Source: Aquificales bacterium (GTDB taxonomy: Bacteria; Aquificota; Aquificia; Aquificales; QOAS01). Taken from it: 40,299 nt of DNA. Both the position numbers and the translations under genes were made by a program. Where the stretch lies: NCBI GenBank assembly GCA_027036735.1, contig JALWDU010000045.1:1-40299 (forward strand), written 5' to 3'. Under the pieces are notes generated by a model. It had not been told where the DNA came from and did not search any database. It saw only the letters and a program-made list of their open reading frames with translations. This document shows positions 14,339-22,386 of this stretch, piece after piece (within the stretch, counting starts at the first letter, position 1; every line of letters begins with the position of its first letter).

Positions 14339-16621
14339 GTGAAGGTCTTCGAAATTCTTCCAAATTCGACCTTTGACGGGAAAAGGGGAAAGGTTGTTTA
14401 CAAACCCTCCTTTGGGAGTGTGAGGGAGGAAGACCTCGTAAGGGTTGAAGAGACCGACCTAAATCTCCCCTTTGAGGTCTTAAACCCCATTCAGAGCGTC
14501 TTTTACAGGCACTATAAAGGTGGGAACGCACTCGTTTCGGCGCCCACCTCCGCCGGGAAGACCGGTATAGCGCTCATCTTCTTCCACAACCGGAGCGGAA
14601 GGATAGTCTACACCGCCCCCACCAAGGCGCTCGTAGGCGAAAAGGCTAGGGAGCTAAAGGCTATATTCGGGGAGGTCGACATAAGGACGGGGGACGTTAT
14701 AGAGGAGTTCAAACCGGTGCGCTCCCGCGTTGTGGTCTCCACCTACGAAAATTTAGCCCTCGCCTTTAGAAACAACGCACCGTGGACTGCCGATATCGAG
14801 GCGGTTGTCGTTGACGAAGTTCACGCCCTCCTGGGAAACCGCGGTCTGGTGGTCGAGGAGATAATTACCGAACTGCTCCTTAGGGGGATAGACACCCTTT
14901 CACTCTCGGCTACCGTCCCCGGTGCGGAGCGGCTCGCCCGCTGGCTGAAGGCGGAGCTCCTTATAAAGAGTTCCTGGCGACCGGTTCCCCTCGAGAGGGA
15001 GATAAGGAGCCTCAAACACTTCAAGGAATGGATAGACCCGAGGGAACTCGAGGAGGTAAAGGCTGACGAGCGCTTTGCCCTAAAAATCCTCACCGCCCTC
15101 TTCGAGCTATCGAAGCCGGACGAAAAGGTTATCGTCTTCGTTCCGAAAAAGACGATTGGCTGGAAGATGCTCGAATACGCCAACCGCGAGAGGCTCGAGA
15201 TTGCCAACAAGACCGCCCCCTTCGAGGTAAAGAGGGAGGGGTGGGAGATAGCCTTTCACAACGCCGACGTGCCGAAGGAGGAGAGGGAGGAGATAGAGCG
15301 GGCTTTCAGGGAGGGGGAACTCAACAAACTGATAGCCACCCAAACGCTCGCCTACGGGGTGAACCTCCCCGCCGACAGGGTGATAATCGGCGTTAGGGGC
15401 TTTAGAAGCCCCTCCAGCGGGGAGTTTGTGATAATTCCCGACGTCCTCGACATACTCCAAGAGGAGGGTAGGGCTGGACGCTTCGGGATTAAGGAAAAGG
15501 GGTATTCCCATATCTTGGTCTACGGTTCCAACCTCTCCCGCGTGGAGGAGAGGTTAAAGAAAGCCCTCGAGGGTGAGTTCGAACCCTACCTCCAGAGGGA
15601 GGTCTCGAAAAACTTCTCCACCCAAGGGTTGGGAGATGAGGCTTTTGGAAAACTCACGCTGTTTCTATTGGTCGCACTCCTCCACAGGGGGGAGAGGTTT
15701 AAGGAATTTCTAAGGGAAACCTTTTCCCTCCGCAGGCTCGCCGACCACCCGGTCGTTGCGGAGGCTCTCGAGTGGCTCCTCGAGAGCGGCTATGCCGACA
15801 GCTCCTTTAAGCTCACCGAAAAGGGGCTCTTTTGCGTAAAAAGTGGAGTCCCCCCTGTAAACTTCGAGGAATACCTCCGCAGAAGGGAATTGCCCCTTCC
15901 CACCCTCGCGAGGATTAGACCCCTCCTATACACCAAGAGGCTCGACGGAATTTTCTACTTCGCCCGTTCGAGGGAGAGGTTTGAGGAAGACCATCGGAAG
16001 GTTTCGGAGATATTAATCCCCTGCGGGGGTGAGTGTTTCGAGGACAACACCGACCAGCTCCTATTTTTCGCCGAGGGCTACACTTTCTACTACCCCAACA
16101 TATCCAACCCGCCGGGCGATTTCTCCTACCTCGGGAGCGATGCCCTGCACCTGCTCAGAACCCTTTTGGAACTGCGCCGTATTGGGGTCGAAAACCTATC
16201 CAACGAAACCCTGCTGAGAATTACCCACTCCCTCAAATACGGGCTAAAAATGGAATTCGCACCCCTGGGGGGGATAAAGGGGATAGGCCACATAAGGGCA
16301 AACCTCCTAAAGGAGCACCTCCAAACGGAGTCTATTAAAGGTTTGGATTTCACCCAAAGGGTTGGGGAACTCCTCGAGGGATACTACGACGAAGGGGTTT
16401 TAAGGGAGGCGCTTACCGAACTTTTAATGGAACTTAGAAATCTCACCGAACCGAGGGCGAGGAGGGAGGCTAATGCCGTTTTGGGGTATCTGAAGAGAAA
16501 CCGAAACTCCCTGCTGGTGGACGACCGGATACTTCGCACCTTCGGGCTGTTCCGATACGGGAGGAACTCCCTCGGTTGGAAGAGGGAGGAACTTTTAAAC
16601 CGCCTGTTGGAGGAAGGTTGA
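14339..16621 (+). CDS. Ski2/Hel308-like superfamily 2 DNA/RNA helicase
   Basis: A 760-residue helicase with a full SF2 motif set in Ski2-family style: Q-like NPIQSVFYRHY, motif I VSAPTSAGKTGIA, Ia TAPTKALVGEK, motif II VVDEVHALLG, motif III LSATVPGAERLARWL, IV VIVFVPKKTIG, the FHNADVPKEEREEIERAFREG region, motif V ATQTLAYGVNLPADRV and motif VI QEEGRAGRFG. A helical C-terminal half follows, with a possible helix-hairpin-helix (GIKGIGHIRANLLKEHL). The layout is closest to archaeal Hel308, which acts on stalled replication forks, but the C-terminal domains are not a clear match, so the substrate is uncertain. The start is GTG 14339. murI begins on the base after its stop. Confidence 0.85.
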   Translation: MKVFEILPNSTFDGKRGKVVYKPSFGSVREEDLVRVEETDLNLPFEVLNPIQSVFYRHYKGGNALVSAPTSAGKTGIALIFFHNRSGRIVYTAPTKALVGEKARELKAIFGEVDIRTGDVIEEFKPVRSRVVVSTYENLALAFRNNAPWTADIEAVVVDEVHALLGNRGLVVEEIITELLLRGIDTLSLSATVPGAERLARWLKAELLIKSSWRPVPLEREIRSLKHFKEWIDPRELEEVKADERFALKILTALFELSKPDEKVIVFVPKKTIGWKMLEYANRERLEIANKTAPFEVKREGWEIAFHNADVPKEEREEIERAFREGELNKLIATQTLAYGVNLPADRVIIGVRGFRSPSSGEFVIIPDVLDILQEEGRAGRFGIKEKGYSHILVYGSNLSRVEERLKKALEGEFEPYLQREVSKNFSTQGLGDEAFGKLTLFLLVALLHRGERFKEFLRETFSLRRLADHPVVAEALEWLLESGYADSSFKLTEKGLFCVKSGVPPVNFEEYLRRRELPLPTLARIRPLLYTKRLDGIFYFARSRERFEEDHRKVSEILIPCGGECFEDNTDQLLFFAEGYTFYYPNISNPPGDFSYLGSDALHLLRTLLELRRIGVENLSNETLLRITHSLKYGLKMEFAPLGGIKGIGHIRANLLKEHLQTESIKGLDFTQRVGELLEGYYDEGVLREALTELLMELRNLTEPRARREANAVLGYLKRNRNSLLVDDRILRTFGLFRYGRNSLGWKREELLNRLLEEG

Positions 16622-17401
16622 ATGCGCGTTGGCGTCTTCGATTCCGGTCTGGGCGGTCTCACCGTTTTGTCCGCTCTCCTCGAGGTCTCGTCGGGTGTCG
16701 AATTCTTCTATTTGGGCGACACGGCGAGGGTGCCCTACGGGATACGCTCCGCCGAGACGGTGGTAAACTACGCCCTCGAGTGCGCCGCCTTTCTGCACCG
16801 CTTCGACATAGACTTGCTCGTAGTGGCTTGCAACACCGCTTCGGCGAAGGCGACAAAAGCCCTTCGGGAGAGATTTCCCCAAACGGAGGTCTACGAGGTT
16901 ATAACACCCGCGGTGGAGGAGGTGTTAAAACTAAACCCCCCGAGGGTGGGGGTAATAGGGACACCCGCAACGGTGGGAAGTAATGTTTATAAAAACCTCC
17001 TATTGGAGGGAAATCCAAACCTGAAAGTCCTCCAAAGGGCGACCCCCTTGCTCGTTCCCCTCGTGGAGGAGGGGATAACCGAAGGCACCGTTGCGGAGAC
17101 CGTTTTAAGGCACTACCTCGAGGGGTGGAGGGGGGAAATAGATACCCTCTTATTGGGTTGCACCCACTACCCCCTTTTGGAGGAAACGATAAAAAAACTC
17201 TACCCCGGGTGGGGAATCGTAAACAGTGCAAAACCCCTCGCGGGGAAACTCTCGAAACGTCTAACCCTCGGAGGGGAAAACAAAATACGCCTCTTTTTCT
17301 CCGACAGGAGCGCCTTTTTGGAGGAGATGGTTAAGAGAATTCCCCTAAAGGGGAAGTTGGAGGGAGTGGAAGTCTTTAGTTGGGAAGGGGTGATTATTTG
17401 A
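16622..17401 (+). CDS. murI: Glutamate racemase
   Basis: MurI makes D-glutamate for peptidoglycan by a two-cysteine, cofactor-independent mechanism. The 259-residue protein starts MRVGVFDSGLGGLTVLSAL and contains VVACNTASAKATKALRE (first catalytic Cys, about residue 71) and LLLGCTHYPLLEETI (second Cys, about 182). Both cysteines are in their standard context. ATG 16622 immediately follows the helicase TGA, so the two genes are in one transcript even though their functions differ. The last 8 bp overlap the convergent peptidoglycan-binding gene. Confidence 0.97.
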   Translation: MRVGVFDSGLGGLTVLSALLEVSSGVEFFYLGDTARVPYGIRSAETVVNYALECAAFLHRFDIDLLVVACNTASAKATKALRERFPQTEVYEVITPAVEEVLKLNPPRVGVIGTPATVGSNVYKNLLLEGNPNLKVLQRATPLLVPLVEEGITEGTVAETVLRHYLEGWRGEIDTLLLGCTHYPLLEETIKKLYPGWGIVNSAKPLAGKLSKRLTLGGENKIRLFFSDRSAFLEEMVKRIPLKGKLEGVEVFSWEGVII

Positions 17402-18488
17402 TGTTTTTAATTTCGCAGGCGGTGTAGTTTTGGGCGAGTTTCTTGAGACCCATAACCTCGAGGGTTTCAATCGAGATATTGCCGGCGGGTAGGTTGTGGT
17501 CGACCTGGAACTTAACAACCGCCGCCATGGTGGCGTCGTCGAGTTTACCGGTGATTTTGCCGTTGTAGTAGCCGAGCTCCTTAAGTCTAGCCTGTATCTG
17601 CTTGATTTCGTTCGGCTTTAGGTTCACGTCGCAAAGTATGGCGTCCCATATAACCTCGGGACCTTTAACCATAAAGGTTTTCTTGACTATATCGTATTTG
17701 GGGGGAACGGGTTTCTTCTCGCAAGTTGCGTCCCTTTTGAGTTCGTAGACCTTTACGGTCTTATATTGGGCGGGAACCAAAACCTTCTTGCATTTGGGCG
17801 GTTCGACCAATACCTTCCTGGTAACGGTTACGTATTCGGCGGGAACCTCTATCTTACAGTAAGCGCCGTCCTTGTAAGTCCATATAGCCCTGGGGGGTGC
17901 AATCATTATTCTTTCGGTTTTGGTCTCGTATTTGGCGGGAATGACCTCTATCTTGTGGTAGGCGGGTCTAATCAGAATTTTTTTGACCTTTTCGACGAAC
18001 TGCGCGGGGTGGGTGACAACCTTATAGCCGCCGTCCTGTTTTACATACTTGATAATCAGGGCTTTGTAGGTGGGGGGTTTAACCAGCTTACCGTAACAGC
18101 AACCGACGGGTGCGTTTTGGGGATAGCTGACGACGGGGGATTGCTCGGCGAGCAGAGACCTTATTATCTTCAGCAACTCTTGGGGAGACTTCTGTTTGTA
18201 GGGACCCCAGTCGACGAAGGTCTTTTCGCTCTTTTCTACGATAAAGCTACCCGGCTTTTGGTTTTTTTTCGGAGCGGGAGCGGCTTCTTCTTGGGGTTTT
18301 GCGGGTTGTTGGGGTTGGGCTTTCTCGGCGGGTGCGGTTTGTCCGCCGCACACCAGGTTGCCGTTTTCGTCCAAAACGGCGTATGCGTCGTTATCGCAAG
18401 AGGGGAGAATTTCTATGGCGTTTGCGGTACCTATACCGGTGAGCGCACCGGCAAAAATCGCTCCTATCAGCAGTTTTTTTCTTCTCAT
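17394..18488 (-). CDS. Secreted repeat protein with C-terminal peptidoglycan-binding domain
   Basis: The ORF track begins at TTG 18548; ATG 18488 is preferred because it gives MRRKKLLIGAIFAGALTGIGTANA, a normal signal peptide ending near ANA. After a Pro/Ala/Gln-rich linker (EKAQPQQPAKPQEEAAPAPKK), about residues 140-290 hold degenerate repeats of the form PAxYxxxxxxxLVxPP, such as RPAYHKIEVIPAKYETKTERIMIAPP and PKCKKVLVPAQYKTVKVYEL. The last 65 residues (PNEIKQIQARLKELGYYNGKITGKLDDATMAAVVKFQ) are a PG_binding_1 domain. It probably anchors to the wall in the periplasm. Several cysteines (CC, C...C) in the repeat zone may form disulfides. No enzyme domain is seen. Confidence 0.75.
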   Translation of the reverse strand: MRRKKLLIGAIFAGALTGIGTANAIEILPSCDNDAYAVLDENGNLVCGGQTAPAEKAQPQQPAKPQEEAAPAPKKNQKPGSFIVEKSEKTFVDWGPYKQKSPQELLKIIRSLLAEQSPVVSYPQNAPVGCCYGKLVKPPTYKALIIKYVKQDGGYKVVTHPAQFVEKVKKILIRPAYHKIEVIPAKYETKTERIMIAPPRAIWTYKDGAYCKIEVPAEYVTVTRKVLVEPPKCKKVLVPAQYKTVKVYELKRDATCEKKPVPPKYDIVKKTFMVKGPEVIWDAILCDVNLKPNEIKQIQARLKELGYYNGKITGKLDDATMAAVVKFQVDHNLPAGNISIETLEVMGLKKLAQNYTACEIKNIK

Positions 18489-18582
18489 AGCATTATATAA
18501 GGTTATCCCGAAGGGCTCTTTTTGCAATGTTCCTTGTAAAGAAAGCAAGTAAAACTTTAGGGAGAGTAAGGGATTTTTGGGG

Positions 18583-18669
18583 TGGTGCGGGCGCCGGGAG
18601 TCGAACCCGGACGGCCATACGGCCAGCGGATTTTAAATCCGCCGCGTCTGCCAGTTCCGCCACGCCCGC
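18583..18669 (-). tRNA. tRNA-Leu (anticodon UAA)
   Basis: On the minus strand the 87-nt sequence runs from GCGGGCG to CGCCCGC-A-CCA, with a 7-bp acceptor stem. The anticodon stem GCGGA/TCCGC encloses the loop TTTAAAA, so the anticodon is UAA. A long variable arm (TGGCCGTATGGCC) follows, and the T arm is CCGGG-TTCGACT-CCCGG. The long arm and anticodon identify leucine. The CCA end is encoded. It lies 94 bp upstream of the secreted repeat protein gene on the same strand. Confidence 0.96.
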
Positions 18670-18748
18670 TTCCAAAGGAAGAAATTTTATAACCTCTCCC
18701 CGGCGAGGGCAACACTTTCTTGCCAACCAAACTTGTCAATTATATCTT

Positions 18749-18765
18749 TTGACCTCCGCGAGGTC
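18749..18765 (+). promoter_or_regulatory. Palindrome overlapping a possible -35 box upstream of grpE
   Basis: GACCTC-CGC-GAGGTC (18751-18765) is a perfect 6-bp-arm inverted repeat about 20 bp before the grpE ATG, overlapping TTGACC (18749-18754). It does not match the CIRCE heat-shock operator. It could be an operator or a chance hairpin. Confidence 0.3.
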
Positions 18766-18785
18766 GAATTTAACTTTAAAACCCT

Positions 18786-19364
18786 ATGGCGGAGGAGAAA
18801 AAAGAAAATAGACTTTTGGAGGAGGAAAAGGAGAAACCCCAAGAGGGAGGGGAAAGCGTAGCCCCTAAAGTGGAGGAGCTTAAAGAATACATCTCCACCC
18901 TCGAGGAGAAGGTCAAAAAGCTCGAAAACCTCGCAAAGGTTAGCAACGAGCGGTATATCTCCCTTCAGAGGGAGCTCGAATTCGTCCGAGACCGCCACAG
19001 GAGGGAGCTCGAAGAGAAGACCCTCTACGGGATTGAGAAATTCGCAAAAGACCTCCTCGAGGTGGTTGACAACTTCGAGAGGGCTTTAAAGCACATGGAG
19101 GGAATGGAAGGTTGCGGTGAAGCCCTAAAGGGGGTGGAGATGATTTACAACCAACTCAAAAGGGTCTTGGAAAAACACGGGGTCGTCCAGATAGAGGTTG
19201 AAAAGTTCGACCACTCCCTTTGCGAGGCTGTCGGAACCGTTCCCACCGATGAGGTGGAAGAGAACACCATTCTCGAGGTGGTTCAAAAGGGGTATAAACT
19301 CCACGACAGGGTTTTGAGACCGGCAAAGGTGATAGTCGCCGTCCCCAAAGAGGAGGTAACCTAA
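18786..19364 (+). CDS. grpE: Nucleotide exchange factor GrpE
   Basis: GrpE releases ADP from the chaperone DnaK in the cytoplasm. The 192-residue protein has a charged N-terminal tail, a long coiled coil (about residues 28-80, VEELKEYISTLEEKVKKLE), the signature core IEKFAKDLLEVVDNFERALK (about 82-101) and the C-terminal beta domain VEKFDHSLCEAVGTV and VVQKGYKLHDRVLRPAKVIVA. The length is normal. dnaK, dnaJ and hrcA are not adjacent. No Shine-Dalgarno precedes the ATG. It converges on rpmF with 13 bp between stops. Confidence 0.96.
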   Translation: MAEEKKENRLLEEEKEKPQEGGESVAPKVEELKEYISTLEEKVKKLENLAKVSNERYISLQRELEFVRDRHRRELEEKTLYGIEKFAKDLLEVVDNFERALKHMEGMEGCGEALKGVEMIYNQLKRVLEKHGVVQIEVEKFDHSLCEAVGTVPTDEVEENTILEVVQKGYKLHDRVLRPAKVIVAVPKEEVT

Positions 19365-19377
19365 AGGGGAAGGGGAA

Positions 19378-19569
19378 TTAAACCTCCTCCTCGACGGGGA
19401 GCTCCTGCCTTCCCTTATACTGACCGCAGAAGGGACAAACCCTGTGGGGTTTTATTAGCTCCCCGCAGTTGGGACAGGGAACGAGATTTTTGGGTTTAAC
19501 CTTGTTATACCAATGGGCTTTCCTCATAGCGGTTTTAGCCTTCGATTTCCTCGCCTTGGGAACTGCCAT
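19378..19569 (-). CDS. rpmF: Ribosomal protein bL32
   Basis: A 63-residue protein of the large ribosomal subunit: MAVPKARKSKAKTAMRKAHWYNKV, then a zinc ribbon CPNC...CPFC (about residues 32-48). All four zinc cysteines are present (C+ form). Start fixed by TTTAGGAGGAGAGAGATG. It is the last gene of a minus-strand series, 57 bp after pncB. The common partners plsX and fabH are not present here. Confidence 0.97.
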   Translation of the reverse strand: MAVPKARKSKAKTAMRKAHWYNKVKPKNLVPCPNCGELIKPHRVCPFCGQYKGRQELPVEEEV

Positions 19570-19626
19570 CTCTCTCCTCCTAAAGGGTAATTTTCAGAGC
19601 AACCCAATTATTGTAGCATAGAGGCT

Positions 19627-20940
19627 TTATTCCCCTTGCGGTTTGGGTAGGAAATTTTCCGGTTCGAGGCGGGCGTCTATCTGCACCTCGTAGGGAACTT
19701 TTTCCAAACCCTTTAACCCCTCGGGGAGCCTTTCGAAATCGCTTAGAAACCTCTCGCGGGCAACCTTCCAATCTCCCAAATCCTTAACCGGTTTACCATC
19801 CCTCAATACCAACTCCACGAGTGGTTCACCCTCCGCCTCCTCCCCGTAGAGGGTTACAAAGTCGTAATCCATCCTCCCGTTGGAGTAGAAGCGGAAAACC
19901 TGCTTCTTAAAGGGGTAGGTCTTCTTTCCCTCGCTCAGCTTAAACTTCGGCTCTCCCGCGTATTCGACCAGTTTGTAGGCTATGTCCAGATAGGGCTTGT
20001 CGGCGGAGGTGACATACCTCGTCCCAACCCCAAAGCCGTCTATCGGCAGCCCCCTCCACTCGGCTATTTTGTATTCGTCCACCCCTCCGCTGACGATAAT
20101 TTTTACGTCCTTTAATCCCTCCGCGTCGAGCAGTCTCCTAACCTCTACGACCAACTCGGGTATATCGCCGCTGTCTATCCGAACGCCGAGGGGTTTGTAA
20201 CCCTCCTTGGAGAGCCCAACCACCAGCTTAGCCGCCTCCAGAACGTCGTAGGTATCTATCAGATAGACCGCATTTTGCGGGTAGTGGCGGTAGAACTCCC
20301 TAAAGGCTTCCTCCTCGCCGAAGACCATAACGTAGGAGTGAGCCATCGTTCCGCTGACGGGCAGGTTGTAGAGCATTCCCGCCTCGAGGTTTGAGGTCGC
20401 GTTCCAACCGCAGGTGAGCGCCGCCTTAGCCGCCGCGTTTGCCGCCTCAAATCCGTGAGCCCTGCGGCAACCGAAATCGACCAGAATCTTACCCCCGGCT
20501 GCCGAGTAGATGCGGGCGGCTTTCGAGTTTAAAAGGGTCTCCAGGTGAACCGCATTCATGACGAAGGTTTCCAATATTTGGGCGGAGGGCAAATCGGCTT
20601 CCACCTGGAGGATAGGTTCTTCGTTAAAAACTATCCTCCCGTCGGGAATGGCGTAAATGTTTCCCCTAAACTCGAACTGTTCGAGCCAATCTAAAAACCA
20701 ATCCTTGAAGAGGTTTAGGGATTTCAAATATCTAAGTTGGTCTTTGGAGAATCTAAATTCCCCTATGAGGTCTAAAACCCTCTTTACCCCACCGGCGACG
20801 AGAAAATTCCTAACCTCGGGGAGTTTCCTAACGTAGAGGGAGAAAACAGCCCGTTCGGTTTTCCCCCTCTCGAGGTAGACCTGCGCCATGGTAAGTTCGT
20901 AGAGGTCGGTTTTAAGCCCGTGAGGTTTCAGACAATCCAT
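19627..20940 (-). CDS. pncB: Nicotinate phosphoribosyltransferase
   Basis: The enzyme makes nicotinate mononucleotide from nicotinate and PRPP in NAD salvage. The 437-residue protein has the usual N-terminus HGLKTDLYELTMAQVYL, the segment DFGCRRAHGFEAANAAAKAA (about 155-175), the active-site region LPVSGTMAHSYVMVFGEE (about 193-210) with the catalytic histidine, the PRPP-binding part PLGVRIDSGDIPEL and the glycine-rich VSGGVDEYKIAEW and GFGVGTRYVTS. It follows the ThiF/MoeB-like gene, from which a terminator hairpin separates it, so it may have its own promoter. Confidence 0.94.
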   Translation of the reverse strand: MDCLKPHGLKTDLYELTMAQVYLERGKTERAVFSLYVRKLPEVRNFLVAGGVKRVLDLIGEFRFSKDQLRYLKSLNLFKDWFLDWLEQFEFRGNIYAIPDGRIVFNEEPILQVEADLPSAQILETFVMNAVHLETLLNSKAARIYSAAGGKILVDFGCRRAHGFEAANAAAKAALTCGWNATSNLEAGMLYNLPVSGTMAHSYVMVFGEEEAFREFYRHYPQNAVYLIDTYDVLEAAKLVVGLSKEGYKPLGVRIDSGDIPELVVEVRRLLDAEGLKDVKIIVSGGVDEYKIAEWRGLPIDGFGVGTRYVTSADKPYLDIAYKLVEYAGEPKFKLSEGKKTYPFKKQVFRFYSNGRMDYDFVTLYGEEAEGEPLVELVLRDGKPVKDLGDWKVARERFLSDFERLPEGLKGLEKVPYEVQIDARLEPENFLPKPQGE

Positions 20941-20954
20941 AGTTTTATTTAAAT

Positions 20955-20980
20955 AGAAGAGAAGCCCGCCTTCGGCGGGG
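20955..20980 (-). terminator. Intrinsic terminator-like hairpin after the ThiF/MoeB-like gene
   Basis: On the minus strand CCCGCC-GAA-GGCGGG is followed by CTTCTCTTCTATTT, a pyrimidine-rich but imperfect tail, in the 43-bp space before pncB. Sixteen bases (CCCCGCCGAAGGCGGG) match the hairpins at 9762 and 11062. Confidence 0.55.
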
Positions 20981-20983
20981 ATT

Positions 20984-21733
20984 TCAGCGGGCGCAGACCT
21001 CGCATTGGGGGTTTTTGCTTATCTTTATGGGGACGCATTGGTAGTTTCGGAGGTCTACGACGAGCGTTTTGCCCTCGAGGTTGGCGCCCTTGTTCGCCAC
21101 CAAATTGACAACTTCCTGCACCTGAACGGAGGCGACTACCGCCACCGTAGTGACCGCCGTCGCCACCGAACCGCCCCCCAACTCCTTGAGGGCTTCCAAC
21201 TCGCCCGGAAAGAGGCACTCCAGACAGGGGATTTCCTCCTCCTCCCGCTTGAAGAAGGGAAAGCTGGCGACCCAACCCTCCCAGCTCCCCACGCCCGCCG
21301 CTATGAAACCCTTACCCGCCTTGTAGCAGAGGCGGTTCAAAAGCTTTTTGGTCTCGAAGTTGTCCGTGCAATCGATGACGATATCGACGCTGTTTACGAG
21401 AAGTCCGCCGGTGGTTCGGTTTACGCGGGTATCGAACGCCTCGATATTGGCGTCGGGGGCTATCTTCAGAAGCTTGTTCCTCGCCACTATCACCTTCGAC
21501 TTACCCACATCCGACAGGTCGTAGAGTATCTGCCGGTTGAGGTTGGAGCGCTCCACCCGGTCGTGGTCGACCAAAAGCAGATTTTTAGCGCCCAGACGCA
21601 CCAATTCCTGCGCCACAAAAGACCCCAAGCCGCCCAAACCGACTATTAGAAACCTAAGCTCCCGCAGTATCTCCATTCCCTCCTCCCCGAGGAGGAGGGT
21701 GTTGTAATCCTTCCCGTTTAAGGAGGAATTCAT
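20984..21733 (-). CDS. ThiF/MoeB/HesA-family E1-like adenylyltransferase
   Basis: Enzymes of this family adenylate the C-terminal glycine of a ubiquitin-like sulfur carrier (MoaD or ThiS). The ORF track starts at 21805, inside gmhA; Met 21733 (MNSSLNGKDYNTLLLGEEGMEILREL) fits the family N-terminus and gives 249 residues. Visible are the nucleotide loop LIVGLGGLGSFVAQEL, DHDRVERSNLNRQILY with the conserved Arg, the CTDNFETK segment and two zinc pairs, IPCLECLF (about residue 176) and PQCEVCAR at the C-terminus. It lacks a rhodanese domain. No moaD or thiS is nearby, so the thiamine versus molybdopterin role is open. Confidence 0.86.
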   Translation of the reverse strand: MNSSLNGKDYNTLLLGEEGMEILRELRFLIVGLGGLGSFVAQELVRLGAKNLLLVDHDRVERSNLNRQILYDLSDVGKSKVIVARNKLLKIAPDANIEAFDTRVNRTTGGLLVNSVDIVIDCTDNFETKKLLNRLCYKAGKGFIAAGVGSWEGWVASFPFFKREEEEIPCLECLFPGELEALKELGGGSVATAVTTVAVVASVQVQEVVNLVANKGANLEGKTLVVDLRNYQCVPIKISKNPQCEVCAR

Positions 21734-21785
21734 CACCAAACCATTTTTTGGAAAAAGGGAGGGAAAATCAACACCGAAAGGGGCT

Positions 21786-22367
21786 TCAATCCGCTTCCTC
21801 CCCAAAGAGGAGGTGTTCGAGTAGGTCGCACAAGGTGTGTCCCAATGTTATGTGACACTCCTGTATGCGGGGAGTCTCGTAGGAGGGAACCACAAAGGGG
21901 TAATCGACGAGACCCTTTACCGTTCCCCCATCTCTGCCCAAAAAAGCCGCCGTCAGCGCCCCCTTTTCCTTCGCCTTTAGGAGGGCTTTGCGAACATTTT
22001 CACTCCTACCGGAGGTCGAAATTCCTATAACCACATCTTCCGGTTTAACCAACGCCTCCACCTGACGGGCGAATATTTCCTCAAAGCCGTAATCGTTCCC
22101 AAGGGCGGTTAAAACGGAGGTATCGGTCGTCAGCGCGACAGCCCTCAAGGGGGGTCTATCCTTTGAAAACCTGCCGATAAGCTCGGCGGCTATGTGCTGG
22201 GCGTCGGCGGCGCTCCCCCCGTTTCCGAAGAGATAGACCGTCCCACCCCTTTTGAGCCTCTCGGCAACCTCCCCCGCGAAGCGGACTATATCCTCCAAAT
22301 ACTTTTCCACAAATGCGAGCTTTATTTCGGCGCTCTCCCTGAAGGCGGTTAAAATGCGCTCCCTCAT
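21786..22367 (-). CDS. gmhA: Sedoheptulose-7-phosphate isomerase (phosphoheptose isomerase)
   Basis: GmhA converts sedoheptulose 7-phosphate to D-glycero-D-manno-heptose 7-phosphate, the first step to the heptose of the lipopolysaccharide inner core. The 193-residue SIS-domain protein shows YLFGNGGSAADAQHIAAELIGRF (about residues 46-68), GISTSGRSENVRKAL (about 114-128) and ECHITLGHTLCDLLE near the C-terminus. These carry the zinc and catalytic His/Glu residues of the family. It follows the heptosyltransferase gene by 19 bp, so the pair forms a heptose module. Confidence 0.94.
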   Translation of the reverse strand: MRERILTAFRESAEIKLAFVEKYLEDIVRFAGEVAERLKRGGTVYLFGNGGSAADAQHIAAELIGRFSKDRPPLRAVALTTDTSVLTALGNDYGFEEIFARQVEALVKPEDVVIGISTSGRSENVRKALLKAKEKGALTAAFLGRDGGTVKGLVDYPFVVPSYETPRIQECHITLGHTLCDLLEHLLFGEEAD

Positions 22368-22386
22368 CGGGAATAAACTTTAAAGG

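Noticed and set aside
17766-18500. 244-aa plus-strand ORF
   Set aside because: Glycine- and valine-rich antisense shadow of the secreted repeat protein, without start signals.
18490-18512. TATAAT box directly before the secreted repeat protein as a leaderless promoter
   Set aside because: The box is too close to the ATG, and the nearest TTGCAA is more than 20 bp away, outside normal spacing.
18751-18765. CIRCE heat-shock operator before grpE
   Set aside because: The palindrome GACCTCCGCGAGGTC does not match the CIRCE arms (TTAGCACTC), so HrcA control is not supported.
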